A stretch of DNA of 6,496 nucleotides from an uncultured Collinsella sp. (GTDB taxonomy: Bacteria; Actinomycetota; Coriobacteriia; Coriobacteriales; Coriobacteriaceae), in NCBI GenBank assembly GCA_900759435.1, contig CAAEVD010000248.1, positions 1 through 6,496 on the forward strand, given 5' to 3'. This document shows positions 1 through 5,746 of this stretch, piece after piece; position 1 is the first letter of the stretch; each line of letters opens with the position of its first letter. Below the pieces are notes generated by a model. The model ran no database searches and was not told the origin of the DNA. It saw only the letters and a list, made by a program, of their open reading frames with translations. The position numbers were made by a program, and so were the translations under genes.

Positions 1-2343
1 GATGTAGCCCATGTCAAAGTACACGCCCACAAAGAAGCTCGCCAGCACCAGCACGGTGATGATCAGGCCCTGGACCACGCAGTCCAGGCCCATGTGACCG
101 GCAAAGACGCCGTCCTTGGCGTTGCGCGGCTTGCGCTTCATGATGTCGCCCTCGGCATCCTCCATGCCCAGCGCGAGCGCGGGGAAGCAGTCGGTGACCA
201 GGTTCACCCACAGCAGCTGCACCGGCTGGAAGATGGTAAAGCCGATGAGCGTGGCGATGAACACCGAGAAGACCTCGGCAAGGTTGGCCGAAAGCAGGAA
301 CTGAATGACCTTGCGGATGTTGTCGTAGATGCGACGGCCCTCTTCGCAGGCACCGATGATGGTAGCGAAGTTGTCGTCGGCAAGCACCATGTCGGCAACG
401 TTCTTGGTGACGTCGGTGCCGGTGATGCCCATACCCACGCCGATGTCGGCGCGCTTGATGGACGGGGCGTCGTTGACGCCGTCGCCCGTCATGGCAACGA
501 TCTGGTCACGTGACTTCCAGGCCTCGACGATGCGGGTCTTGTGCTCGGGCTGGACGCGGGCGTACACGCCGTAGTCCTCGATGTGCGCGTCGAGCTCCTC
601 GTCGCTCATGCGGTCGAGGTCGGCGCCGGTGATGGCCTGGCTGCGATCGGCGACGATGCCCAGCTGCTTGGCGATGGCCACGGCGGTGTCGATGTGGTCG
701 CCCGTGATCATGACGGTGCGGATACCGGCATCGTGCGCTTCGCGGATAGCATCGGCCACCTCGGGACGGACCGGGTCGATCATGCCGGACAGGCCGCAGA
801 AGACCAGGTCATGCTCGAGCGCAGCGGGGCTGCAGTCGGCGGGAACCTCGGTGTAGGTGCGGCTCGCCAGCGCCAGCACGCGCAGGGCCTCGTCGGCCAT
901 GGCCTTGTTGGCTGCCACGAGCTCGGCGCGACGCTCCTCGGTCAGGGGGACGACCTTATCGCCCTCGTAGATATGGGTGCACAGGCCAATCACCACGTCG
1001 GGCGCGCCCTTGGTGTACTGCTCGTACTCGCCGTCCAGGGTCTCGACGACCACGGACATCATCTTACGGCCCGAGTCGAACGGGGCCTCGCCCACGCGCG
1101 GGTGCTCGGCAGTCAGGCCAGTGAGGCCCGCCTTGCCGGCATCGTTGACAAGCGCACACTCAGTCGGCTCACCCACGGCCTCGCCCAGCTCCTCGTCCCA
1201 CTGGGCATCGGAGCACAGCGCCATGCCGGCCAAGAACTTCTCCTTGGGCGCAGCGAGCTCGTGCTTGACGACGGTCATCTTGTTCTGGGTAAGGGTACCG
1301 GTCTTGTCGGAGCAGATGGTCTGCGTGCAGCCGAGTGTCTCGACAGCAGAAAGCTTGCGGATGATCGCCTGGCGCTTGGCCATCTTGGTCACGCCGAGCG
1401 ACAGGACGATGGTCACGACGGCGACCAAGCCCTCGGGAATAGCGGCGACGGCGAGCGAGACGGCAACCATAAAGGTATCGAGCAGGGCCGTCGGGTCGGT
1501 AAGGACGTTGCCCACGCCGTGACGGATGATGTCAACGCCAAAGATGACGACGCAGATGACGATAACCATGATGGTAAGGATGCGGCTGAGCTCGGCGAGC
1601 TTCACCTGCAGCGGCGTGAGCTCTTCCTTGGCCTCGGCCAGGGCTCCAGCGATCTTGCCCATCTCGGTGTTCATGCCGGTGCCGACCACGACGGCGCGAC
1701 CGCGACCGTACACCACAGTGGAGCCCATGTAGCACATGTTCTTGCGGTCGCCGAGCGGCACGTCGTCGGTGCCAGCGGCGAGCTCGATCACGTTGGCGTG
1801 CTTCTCGACCGGCACGGACTCGCCGGTCAGCGCGGCCTCTTCGATCTTCATCGTGGCGCTCTCGAGGACGCGGCAGTCGGCCGGGACGGAGTCGCCCGCC
1901 TCGAGCATGATCACGTCGCCGGGCACGAGCTCGGCGCTCGGCAGGTGTACGAGCTTGCCGTCGCGCAGCACCTTGGACTGCGCCGCGCTCATTTTCTGCA
2001 GGGCCTCGAGGGCCTCCTCGCTCTTGGCCTCCTGGACCACGCCCAGCACCGAGTTGACGATAACGACGAACATGATAATGGCGACGTCGGCAAAATCGGG
2101 CTCGCCCTTGACCATGCCCGTAAGTGCGCTGATAACGGCGGCAACGATCAGCATGATGACCATGGGGTCGGCCATCTGCTCAAAGAAACGCTTCCATAGC
2201 GGCGTCTTCTCGGCTTCCTCGAGCTTGTTAAGGCCTGTCTTGGCGAGGCGCGACGACGCCTCGTCGTTGCTCAGGCCGAGGTTCTCATCGACACCTTGGT
2301 CGCTGAGCACCTCCGCCGCGGCGGACAGGTATTCCTTTTGCAT
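1..2343 (-). CDS. Cation-translocating P-type ATPase, P2A Ca2+-type (3' end outside window)
   Basis: Reading the minus strand from ATG at 2343 gives 781 residues without a stop up to the window edge. Family members are about 880-900 residues, so the last membrane helices are missing. The order is classical. An N-terminal cation-ATPase domain (GLSNDEASSRLAKTGLNKL, residues 22-40) is followed by helices M1-M2 (about 60-103). The actuator loop has TGES at 173-176. M4 carries IPEGL at 302-306. The phosphorylation motif DKTGT has its catalytic Asp at 346. KGAP of the nucleotide domain is at 445-448, and TGDGVNDAP at 619-627. In M5-M6, N687, E690, N714, T717 and D718 line up with SERCA N768, E771, N796, T799 and D800, and E304 with SERCA E309. 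This points to Ca2+ export driven by ATP across the cytoplasmic membrane. Heavy-metal-binding domains and CPC motifs are absent. The start is supported by AGGAGGGG 7 nt upstream. Ion specificity is inferred from residues; Mn2+ transport remains possible. Confidence 0.95.
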   Translation of the reverse strand, partial: MQKEYLSAAAEVLSDQGVDENLGLSNDEASSRLAKTGLNKLEEAEKTPLWKRFFEQMADPMVIMLIVAAVISALTGMVKGEPDFADVAIIMFVVIVNSVLGVVQEAKSEEALEALQKMSAAQSKVLRDGKLVHLPSAELVPGDVIMLEAGDSVPADCRVLESATMKIEEAALTGESVPVEKHANVIELAAGTDDVPLGDRKNMCYMGSTVVYGRGRAVVVGTGMNTEMGKIAGALAEAKEELTPLQVKLAELSRILTIMVIVICVVIFGVDIIRHGVGNVLTDPTALLDTFMVAVSLAVAAIPEGLVAVVTIVLSLGVTKMAKRQAIIRKLSAVETLGCTQTICSDKTGTLTQNKMTVVKHELAAPKEKFLAGMALCSDAQWDEELGEAVGEPTECALVNDAGKAGLTGLTAEHPRVGEAPFDSGRKMMSVVVETLDGEYEQYTKGAPDVVIGLCTHIYEGDKVVPLTEERRAELVAANKAMADEALRVLALASRTYTEVPADCSPAALEHDLVFCGLSGMIDPVRPEVADAIREAHDAGIRTVMITGDHIDTAVAIAKQLGIVADRSQAITGADLDRMSDEELDAHIEDYGVYARVQPEHKTRIVEAWKSRDQIVAMTGDGVNDAPSIKRADIGVGMGITGTDVTKNVADMVLADDNFATIIGACEEGRRIYDNIRKVIQFLLSANLAEVFSVFIATLIGFTIFQPVQLLWVNLVTDCFPALALGMEDAEGDIMKRKPRNAKDGVFAGHMGLDCVVQGLIITVLVLASFFVGVYFDMGYI

Positions 2344-2460
2344 ATAGAGTCCCCTCCTGGGATTCGGGCCACTCAGCAGATTGATGCCCGATCATAATTC
2401 CCAGGAGAAGGGCAAGGGCTCATCAAGGCTGCCGTGCTGAGCGGCAGTTGATAGTGGAGC
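2344..2460 (-). promoter_or_regulatory. Candidate structured RNA leader (riboswitch-like) of the P-type ATPase
   Basis: Read on the minus strand, this leader folds by eye into two hairpins. Hairpin 1 (2460-2418) pairs GCTC/GAGC, ATCAA/TTGAT and CTGCCG/CGGCAG, with a CACT bulge, a CC bulge and the 7-nt loop CTCAGCA (2441-2435). Hairpin 2 (2407-2354) pairs CTCCTGGGA (2407-2399) with TCCCAGGAG (2362-2354), and TCGGGC (2391-2386) with GCCCGA (2369-2364). Its 16-nt loop contains TGCTGAG (2378-2372). The two loops are exact complements, so a kissing interaction is possible. The 3' strand of hairpin 2 contains AGGAG of the ribosome binding site, suggesting control of translation. I do not see the GGGGAGUA core of yybP-ykoY nor the M-box or crcB signatures. 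Structure and function are inference. Confidence 0.5.
2351..2358 (-). promoter_or_regulatory. Ribosome binding site of the P-type ATPase, partly inside a hairpin
   Basis: AGGAGGGG on the minus strand ends 7 nt before the ATG at 2343. It is a strong Shine-Dalgarno match and fixes the start. Its first five bases are the end of the 9-bp outer stem of leader hairpin 2, so they would be paired when that hairpin forms. Confidence 0.85.
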
Positions 2461-2461
2461 T

Positions 2462-2491
2462 ATGGTACCCCAAAGCGACGCGTCTAGCCAA
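2462..2491 (-). promoter_or_regulatory. Candidate promoter of the P-type ATPase
   Basis: On the minus strand TTGGCT (2491-2486) and TACCAT (2467-2462) are separated by 18 nt and resemble -35 and -10 boxes. Initiation would fall near 2455, giving a leader of about 110 nt that keeps both hairpins except perhaps the outermost four pairs of hairpin 1. An imperfect palindrome TTCCA-TC-TGGAA (2496-2507) lies immediately upstream of the -35 box and could be an operator. Both boxes deviate from consensus. Confidence 0.35.
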
Positions 2492-2550
2492 AACATTCCA
2501 TCTGGAAACACGGCACAGGCGCAACGGTGCAGACAGTGTGATGCTCAAGA

Positions 2551-2570
2551 TTGATAAAACGTTTTTTCTT
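2551..2570. promoter_or_regulatory. LacI-family-like operator candidate
   Basis: TTGATAAAACGTTTTTTC is close to the palindromic, central-CG operators typical of LacI-family regulators (pattern TTGATAAAACGTTTTATCAA). The left half is a full match and the right half deviates in the outer bases. It lies between two divergent genes, about 145 bp upstream of the pyk -10 box and 60 bp upstream of the candidate ATPase -35 box, so the target is unclear. No regulator gene is in the window. Confidence 0.4.
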
Positions 2571-2690
2571 CGGTGCATCATCGAACTAAAATATCGCCCA
2601 GATAGCAGCGGTTAGAACGGTTGGTAAAGTTTTTGCATATACCGTTTTTCCGCAAAAAATGAACTTCTAATTCGGCATACGGTCGATTTT

Positions 2691-2721
2691 TTGGGGTATT
2701 CGGTCGGCATTTCGTTATAAT
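2691..2721 (+). promoter_or_regulatory. Promoter of pyk
   Basis: A perfect -10 box TATAAT lies at 2716-2721. The best -35 candidate is TTGGGG (2691-2696) with a long 19-nt spacer, in AT-rich DNA. Transcription would begin near 2728, giving an untranslated leader of about 57 nt. The -10 box is convincing and the -35 box is not. Confidence 0.6.
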
Positions 2722-2774
2722 CATCTCAGTTTTATTTCTTATGGTTTATCTATCAGCGCAAGACGATGTCAGAT

Positions 2775-2779
2775 GGAGG
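2775..2779 (+). promoter_or_regulatory. Ribosome binding site of pyk
   Basis: GGAGG (within ATGGAGGTCTGA) ends 5 nt before the ATG at 2785. It is a strong site and supports that start. Confidence 0.85.
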
Positions 2780-2784
2780 TCTGA

Positions 2785-4245
2785 ATGTACAAGCGCACCA
2801 AGATTGTATGCACCATGGGTCCCGCCTGCGATAGCGACGAGACCATCCGCGAGATGATCAAGGCGGGCATGAACGTCGCCCGTTTTAACTTCTCGCACGG
2901 CTCCTACGACGAGCACCACGGTCGCATCGAGCGCGTCCGCCGTATTTCCAAGGAGCTCGGCATGCCCGTCGGCATCCTGCTCGACACCAAGGGCCCCGAG
3001 GTCCGCACCGGCCTTTTGGTCGATGGCAAGAAGGTTGCCGTCAAGACTGGCGACAAGATCGTCGTCACCGCTCAGCCCACGTCCGAGGATTTCCACGGCA
3101 CCGCTGAGCACATCTCCCTCGACTACCTGGCTCTGCCCTCCGAGGTCGAGAAGGGCTCCCTCATCCTGATCGATGACGGCCTGGTTGCCCTCGAGGTCGA
3201 GTCCGTCGACGGCCAGGACATGACCTGCGTCGTTAAGAACGACGGCCTGATCGGCGAGCGCAAGGGCGTCAACATGCCCAACGTCAACATCTCGCTGCCC
3301 GCTATCACCGAGCGCGATCGTCAGGACATCCTCTTTGGCCTGACCGAGAACATCGACTACATCGCCGCTTCCTTCATCCGTGACGGCGAGTCCGTCCGCG
3401 GCATCCGCAAGCTTTGCCGCGAGAACGGTGGCGAGCACGTGACGATTTTCCCGAAGATCGAGTGCGCCCTGGGCGTCGAGAACTTCGACGAGATCCTCGA
3501 GGCTTCCGACGGCATCATGGTCGCCCGTGGCGACCTGGGCATCGAGATCAAGCCCGAGCTCGTTCCGCACATCCAGAAGGAGATCATCGCCAAGTGCAAC
3601 GCGGCTTACAAGCCCGTCATCACCGCTACGCAGATGCTCGACTCCATGCAGCAGAACCCGCGCCCGACGCGCGCCGAGGTTGCCGACGTTGCTAACGCCA
3701 TCTACGACGGCACCGACGCCGTCATGCTGTCCGGCGAGTCCGCTGCCGGTAAGTACCCGGTCGAGGCCGTCAAGATGCAGGCCAGCATTGCTCTCGAGAC
3801 CGAGAAGTACCTCCCGGCTCACGCTCCGCTCGAGGTTCCGGCCGACGCCCACGGCACCCGCGTCGTCAACAACGTTGTGGGTATGTCCGCTGTGAACATG
3901 GCCACCACCGTTGGCGCCAAGTGCATCACCGTGCCGACGACCACCGGTCGCACCGCTCGCCTGATCTCGCACTTCCGTCCCAACATGCCGATCTGCGCGT
4001 TCTCCCGCCACGAGTGGGCCGTCCAGCAGATGATTATGTACTGGGGCGTTATCCCGCACCAGGCCGAGATCACCCAGGGCACCGTCAACGGCACGATTGT
4101 CAAGGCGATCGAGACCGCTAAGGAGCTCGGCTACGTCAAGACTGGCGATTTGACCGTCGCTACCGCCGGCGATCCCCGTATGAGCGTCCAGCTCGAGGAC
4201 AAGGTCTCCTCGACCAACGTCGCTTACGTCGCTCAGGTGCGCTAA
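2785..4245 (+). CDS. pyk: Pyruvate kinase
   Basis: This complete 486-residue protein catalyses the last step of glycolysis, phosphoenolpyruvate plus ADP to pyruvate plus ATP, in the cytoplasm. The (beta/alpha)8 barrel begins at once (TKIVCTMGPA, residues 5-14). R33, N35 and S37 in ARFNFSHG and D67-T68 are the substrate, nucleotide and K+ contacts. The B domain covers about 73-165. PKIE gives catalytic K224 and metal ligand E226; ARGDLG gives metal ligand D250; ATQMLDSM gives T282. Glu72 in TKGPE matches rabbit muscle Glu117, a mark of K+-dependent enzymes. The C-terminal domain has PTTTGRTAR (384-392), which resembles the sugar-phosphate loop of fructose-1,6-bisphosphate-activated enzymes, so allosteric activation is possible. 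The extra PEP-utilising-like C-terminal domain of Bacillus enzymes is absent. Strong codon bias suggests high expression. The gene stands alone, with its own promoter and terminator. Confidence 0.98.
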   Translation: MYKRTKIVCTMGPACDSDETIREMIKAGMNVARFNFSHGSYDEHHGRIERVRRISKELGMPVGILLDTKGPEVRTGLLVDGKKVAVKTGDKIVVTAQPTSEDFHGTAEHISLDYLALPSEVEKGSLILIDDGLVALEVESVDGQDMTCVVKNDGLIGERKGVNMPNVNISLPAITERDRQDILFGLTENIDYIAASFIRDGESVRGIRKLCRENGGEHVTIFPKIECALGVENFDEILEASDGIMVARGDLGIEIKPELVPHIQKEIIAKCNAAYKPVITATQMLDSMQQNPRPTRAEVADVANAIYDGTDAVMLSGESAAGKYPVEAVKMQASIALETEKYLPAHAPLEVPADAHGTRVVNNVVGMSAVNMATTVGAKCITVPTTTGRTARLISHFRPNMPICAFSRHEWAVQQMIMYWGVIPHQAEITQGTVNGTIVKAIETAKELGYVKTGDLTVATAGDPRMSVQLEDKVSSTNVAYVAQVR

Positions 4246-4273
4246 ATCGCACTTGCAAGCAGATTTGCATTGC

Positions 4274-4313
4274 AAAGGGTCCGGAAGGCTTCGCCTTCCG
4301 GACCCTTTTCTTT
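4274..4313 (+). terminator. Intrinsic terminator of pyk
   Basis: A perfect 16-bp stem (left arm 4274-4289, right arm 4293-4308) closes a TTC triloop and runs into TTTTCTTT. It begins 28 nt after the pyk stop codon. The strong GC core (GGGTCCGGAAGGC) and the T tract make this a high-quality rho-independent terminator. On the minus strand the T tract is short, so it is mainly one-directional. Confidence 0.95.
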
Positions 4314-4451
4314 GCGTCAATGCCGGCGCACGGCAAAACACGCACTCATTTCTTTACTAAAAGCGCGAAATCCACCCTTCGAGGCCCAATAAATAAAGTC
4401 CCAAGCGCTAAAAGTGTTCGCCCGGTGGCAAACCCACACCTTAACCGACAC

Positions 4452-4469
4452 TGCTAAATCGTTTTAGCA
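4452..4469. promoter_or_regulatory. LacI/Cra-like operator palindrome
   Basis: TGCTAAATCGTTTTAGCA is an 18-bp palindrome around a central CG with a single mismatched pair. Its form matches LacI-family operators and resembles the GCTGAAnCGnTTCAGC site of Cra/FruR. It lies about 195 bp upstream of the nuclease-like gene and 140 bp past the pyk terminator, so its target is uncertain. Read as RNA it could instead be a 7-bp hairpin with a TCGT loop, but no T tract follows. Confidence 0.45.
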
Positions 4470-4485
4470 AGAGTCAGATCGACCT

Positions 4486-4620
4486 GGTTTTCGGAAGTGC
4501 GGGGAAAAATTGCTTACCTCCGAGTACAAGCCCTTTTATTTCAACAAAACCCCTGATAAAGTTGGCTCAAATACCGCTTGTGCTTTGCCTGTTTGTCTTT
4601 TTCCCCGCACTTCCGAAACC
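4486..4620. repeat. Long inverted repeat (21-bp identical arms, 88-nt spacer)
   Basis: The left arm (4489-4509, TTTCGGAAGTGCGGGG followed by five A) and the right arm (4598-4618) are exact reverse complements. Adding GGT/ACC outside a one-base bulge extends the match to 24 positions (4486-4620). The 88-nt spacer is AT-rich, with only a minor inner pairing (ACAAGC 4526-4531 with GCTTGT 4576-4581). No transposase lies within it and no clear target-site duplication flanks it. It may be a small non-autonomous element (MITE-like), paired protein-binding sites, or a structured RNA. Identity of the arms is seen directly; its nature is not known. Confidence 0.85.
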
Positions 4621-4664
4621 GATAGCTTTTCTAGCCCAAACTACGCTCAAACGATCGGATCGCT

Positions 4665-5738
4665 ATGTCATTTCTTGCCTGCGGACCCACGGCTTTTCAG
4701 TACTATCGCATCCCGCCCCAGATACTGGGACTCTATCCGGCAATCCTGCCGCCCGACCATGACCATCGCTTGGTACACTACTCAAAACAACCAGTATTTA
4801 AAGACTTGCTCGGCACACCAGTTTGGAGATTCGTGGGCGAAAGAAAACAGCGCGCGAACGGAAAGCTATTTCATAGCCGTCTGCTAACCCAAGAGCCGCC
4901 TCCTGGGTCGTTTAGGCAGACTGAGCATGGGTTTGATGTCACTTCACCGGAGTTCACGCTGCTCAGCCTTGCCACGCAGGTCTCACGCAGCCAGTTACTC
5001 ATGGCTTGCTACGAGATGTGCGGCTCCTTTGCAGTGTTTAAGCCCTGCGAGCGAACGCAACAACAACTCGATGAAGCTATTTCGCTTAAGCTCATTCCGC
5101 CCAGCTGCGGCTGGGAGCGAGTTGACGACACCAAGGGCAATGACACCAACTTGTGGAAGCGCACGCCGCTTCTTACCGCAGCGGATATCGCCGCGTTCGC
5201 CAAGCAGGCCGCAGGCCTGCGCGGCGTTAAGCAGCTCCGCTGGGCCGCCGAACGCATGACAGGACAAACCGCCTCGCCCTTTGAAGTCCAGACGTCAATT
5301 CTCATCTCGCTCCCCCGCGATGAGGGCGGTCTGGGCATCGACATCACCAATAACGCGCGCATCCCGCTCAGCGAAGCCGCGCGTTCGCTGTATGACAAAA
5401 CCTGCTGCTACGCCGATATCCTCATCGAAAGCGCCACCGACAGCATGGGCGTCATCCTTGAATGCCAAGGCCGCTCCGCCCACGATGGCGAAGCGGCAAG
5501 TCTCTCCGATGCCGAGCGCACCACCGCCCTCACCAGCATGGGCTATGACGTTATCCAGATAACCTATGAGCAAATCAAAGACACGAAGAGCTTTAACAAC
5601 ATCGCCGAACTCATCCATAAAAAGGCGGGGCTCCCCTACATCCCAAAGACCGACCAAGAACGCATCACCGAAGATACCCTTCGGCGGGAGCTGTTGGTCG
5701 ATTGGGTTGAGCTATTCACTGCCGGGCCGGCCAGCTAG
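4665..5738 (+). CDS. Hypothetical protein with PD-(D/E)XK (DUF559/Vsr-like) nuclease-like C-terminus
   Basis: This is a 357-residue protein. The N-terminal part (CGPTAFQYYRIPPQ, residues 6-19, to about 190) is not a domain I can name with certainty, though its layout recalls AbiEi-like DNA-binding regions fused to nuclease-like domains. From about 203 it follows a DUF559/Vsr-like pattern. SPFE (204-207) opens the domain. YADILIE gives D251, LECQGR gives E266-x-Q268, and D282 with R285 precedes MGYDVIQIT (292-300), the usual final strand. Q268 replaces the common Lys, which occurs in some active relatives. There is no signal peptide or membrane segment, so it is probably cytoplasmic. ATG 4665 is the only credible start because an in-frame TAG lies at 4632-4634. 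The ribosome binding site is poor (GGAT, 4 nt before ATG), implying low expression. Codon use is less biased than in pyk, consistent with acquired DNA. A role in defence or DNA processing is inference. Confidence 0.75.
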   Translation: MSFLACGPTAFQYYRIPPQILGLYPAILPPDHDHRLVHYSKQPVFKDLLGTPVWRFVGERKQRANGKLFHSRLLTQEPPPGSFRQTEHGFDVTSPEFTLLSLATQVSRSQLLMACYEMCGSFAVFKPCERTQQQLDEAISLKLIPPSCGWERVDDTKGNDTNLWKRTPLLTAADIAAFAKQAAGLRGVKQLRWAAERMTGQTASPFEVQTSILISLPRDEGGLGIDITNNARIPLSEAARSLYDKTCCYADILIESATDSMGVILECQGRSAHDGEAASLSDAERTTALTSMGYDVIQITYEQIKDTKSFNNIAELIHKKAGLPYIPKTDQERITEDTLRRELLVDWVELFTAGPAS

Positions 5739-5746
5739 CAGCTAGC
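5733..5746. repeat. Tandem AGCTAGC duplication at the convergent stop codons
   Basis: AGCTAGC occurs twice in a row. The palindromic CTAG in the first copy (5735-5738) supplies the TAG stop of both flanking genes, one per strand. The second copy encodes the final codons of the minus-strand gene. Confidence 0.8.

Larger units (their letters stand above)
4310..4664. other. Intergenic region between pyk terminator and nuclease-like gene
   Basis: No convincing gene is present in these 355 bases. They contain a 5-bp hairpin (4321-4335) without a T tract, a LacI-like palindrome (4452-4469) and a long inverted repeat (4486-4620). I found no good sigma-70 promoter for the downstream gene. The stretch is visibly AT-richer than the coding DNA to its left. 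Confidence 0.7.

Noticed and set aside
541..2199. A 552-codon open frame on the plus strand with His/Asp-rich translation
   Set aside because: It lies wholly antisense to the P-type ATPase gene, whose motifs are unmistakable. Long antisense open frames are expected in GC-rich, codon-biased genes, and the translated protein is low-complexity with no recognisable domain.
2391..2396. TATGAT on the minus strand as the -10 box of the ATPase promoter
   Set aside because: No acceptable -35 box at 16-19 nt, and it sits inside leader hairpin 2. The TTGGCT-18-TACCAT pair further upstream is preferred, although neither is proven.
2344..2460. A yybP-ykoY manganese riboswitch, often found upstream of cation P-type ATPases
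   Set aside because: The conserved GGGGAGUA segment and the expected junction arrangement are not visible in the leader. A covariance-model search would settle it.
4321..4335. Hairpin TGCCG-GCGCA-CGGCA after the pyk terminator as a second terminator
   Set aside because: The stem is only 5 bp and is followed by A residues on the plus strand and no T tract on the minus strand.
2746..4341. A 531-codon open frame on the minus strand
   Set aside because: It is the antisense shadow of pyk, spans the terminator hairpin, and has a composition driven by reversed GAC/GTC/CTC codons.
4486..4620. Terminal repeats of a complete insertion sequence
   Set aside because: Only 88 nt lie between the arms, with no transposase and no clear target-site duplication, so at most it is a non-autonomous element.
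4510..4887. A 125-codon plus-strand open frame overlapping the repeat element and the nuclease-like gene
   Set aside because: It has no good start context, runs through the right arm of the inverted repeat, overlaps a better-supported gene in another frame, and shows no recognisable motif.
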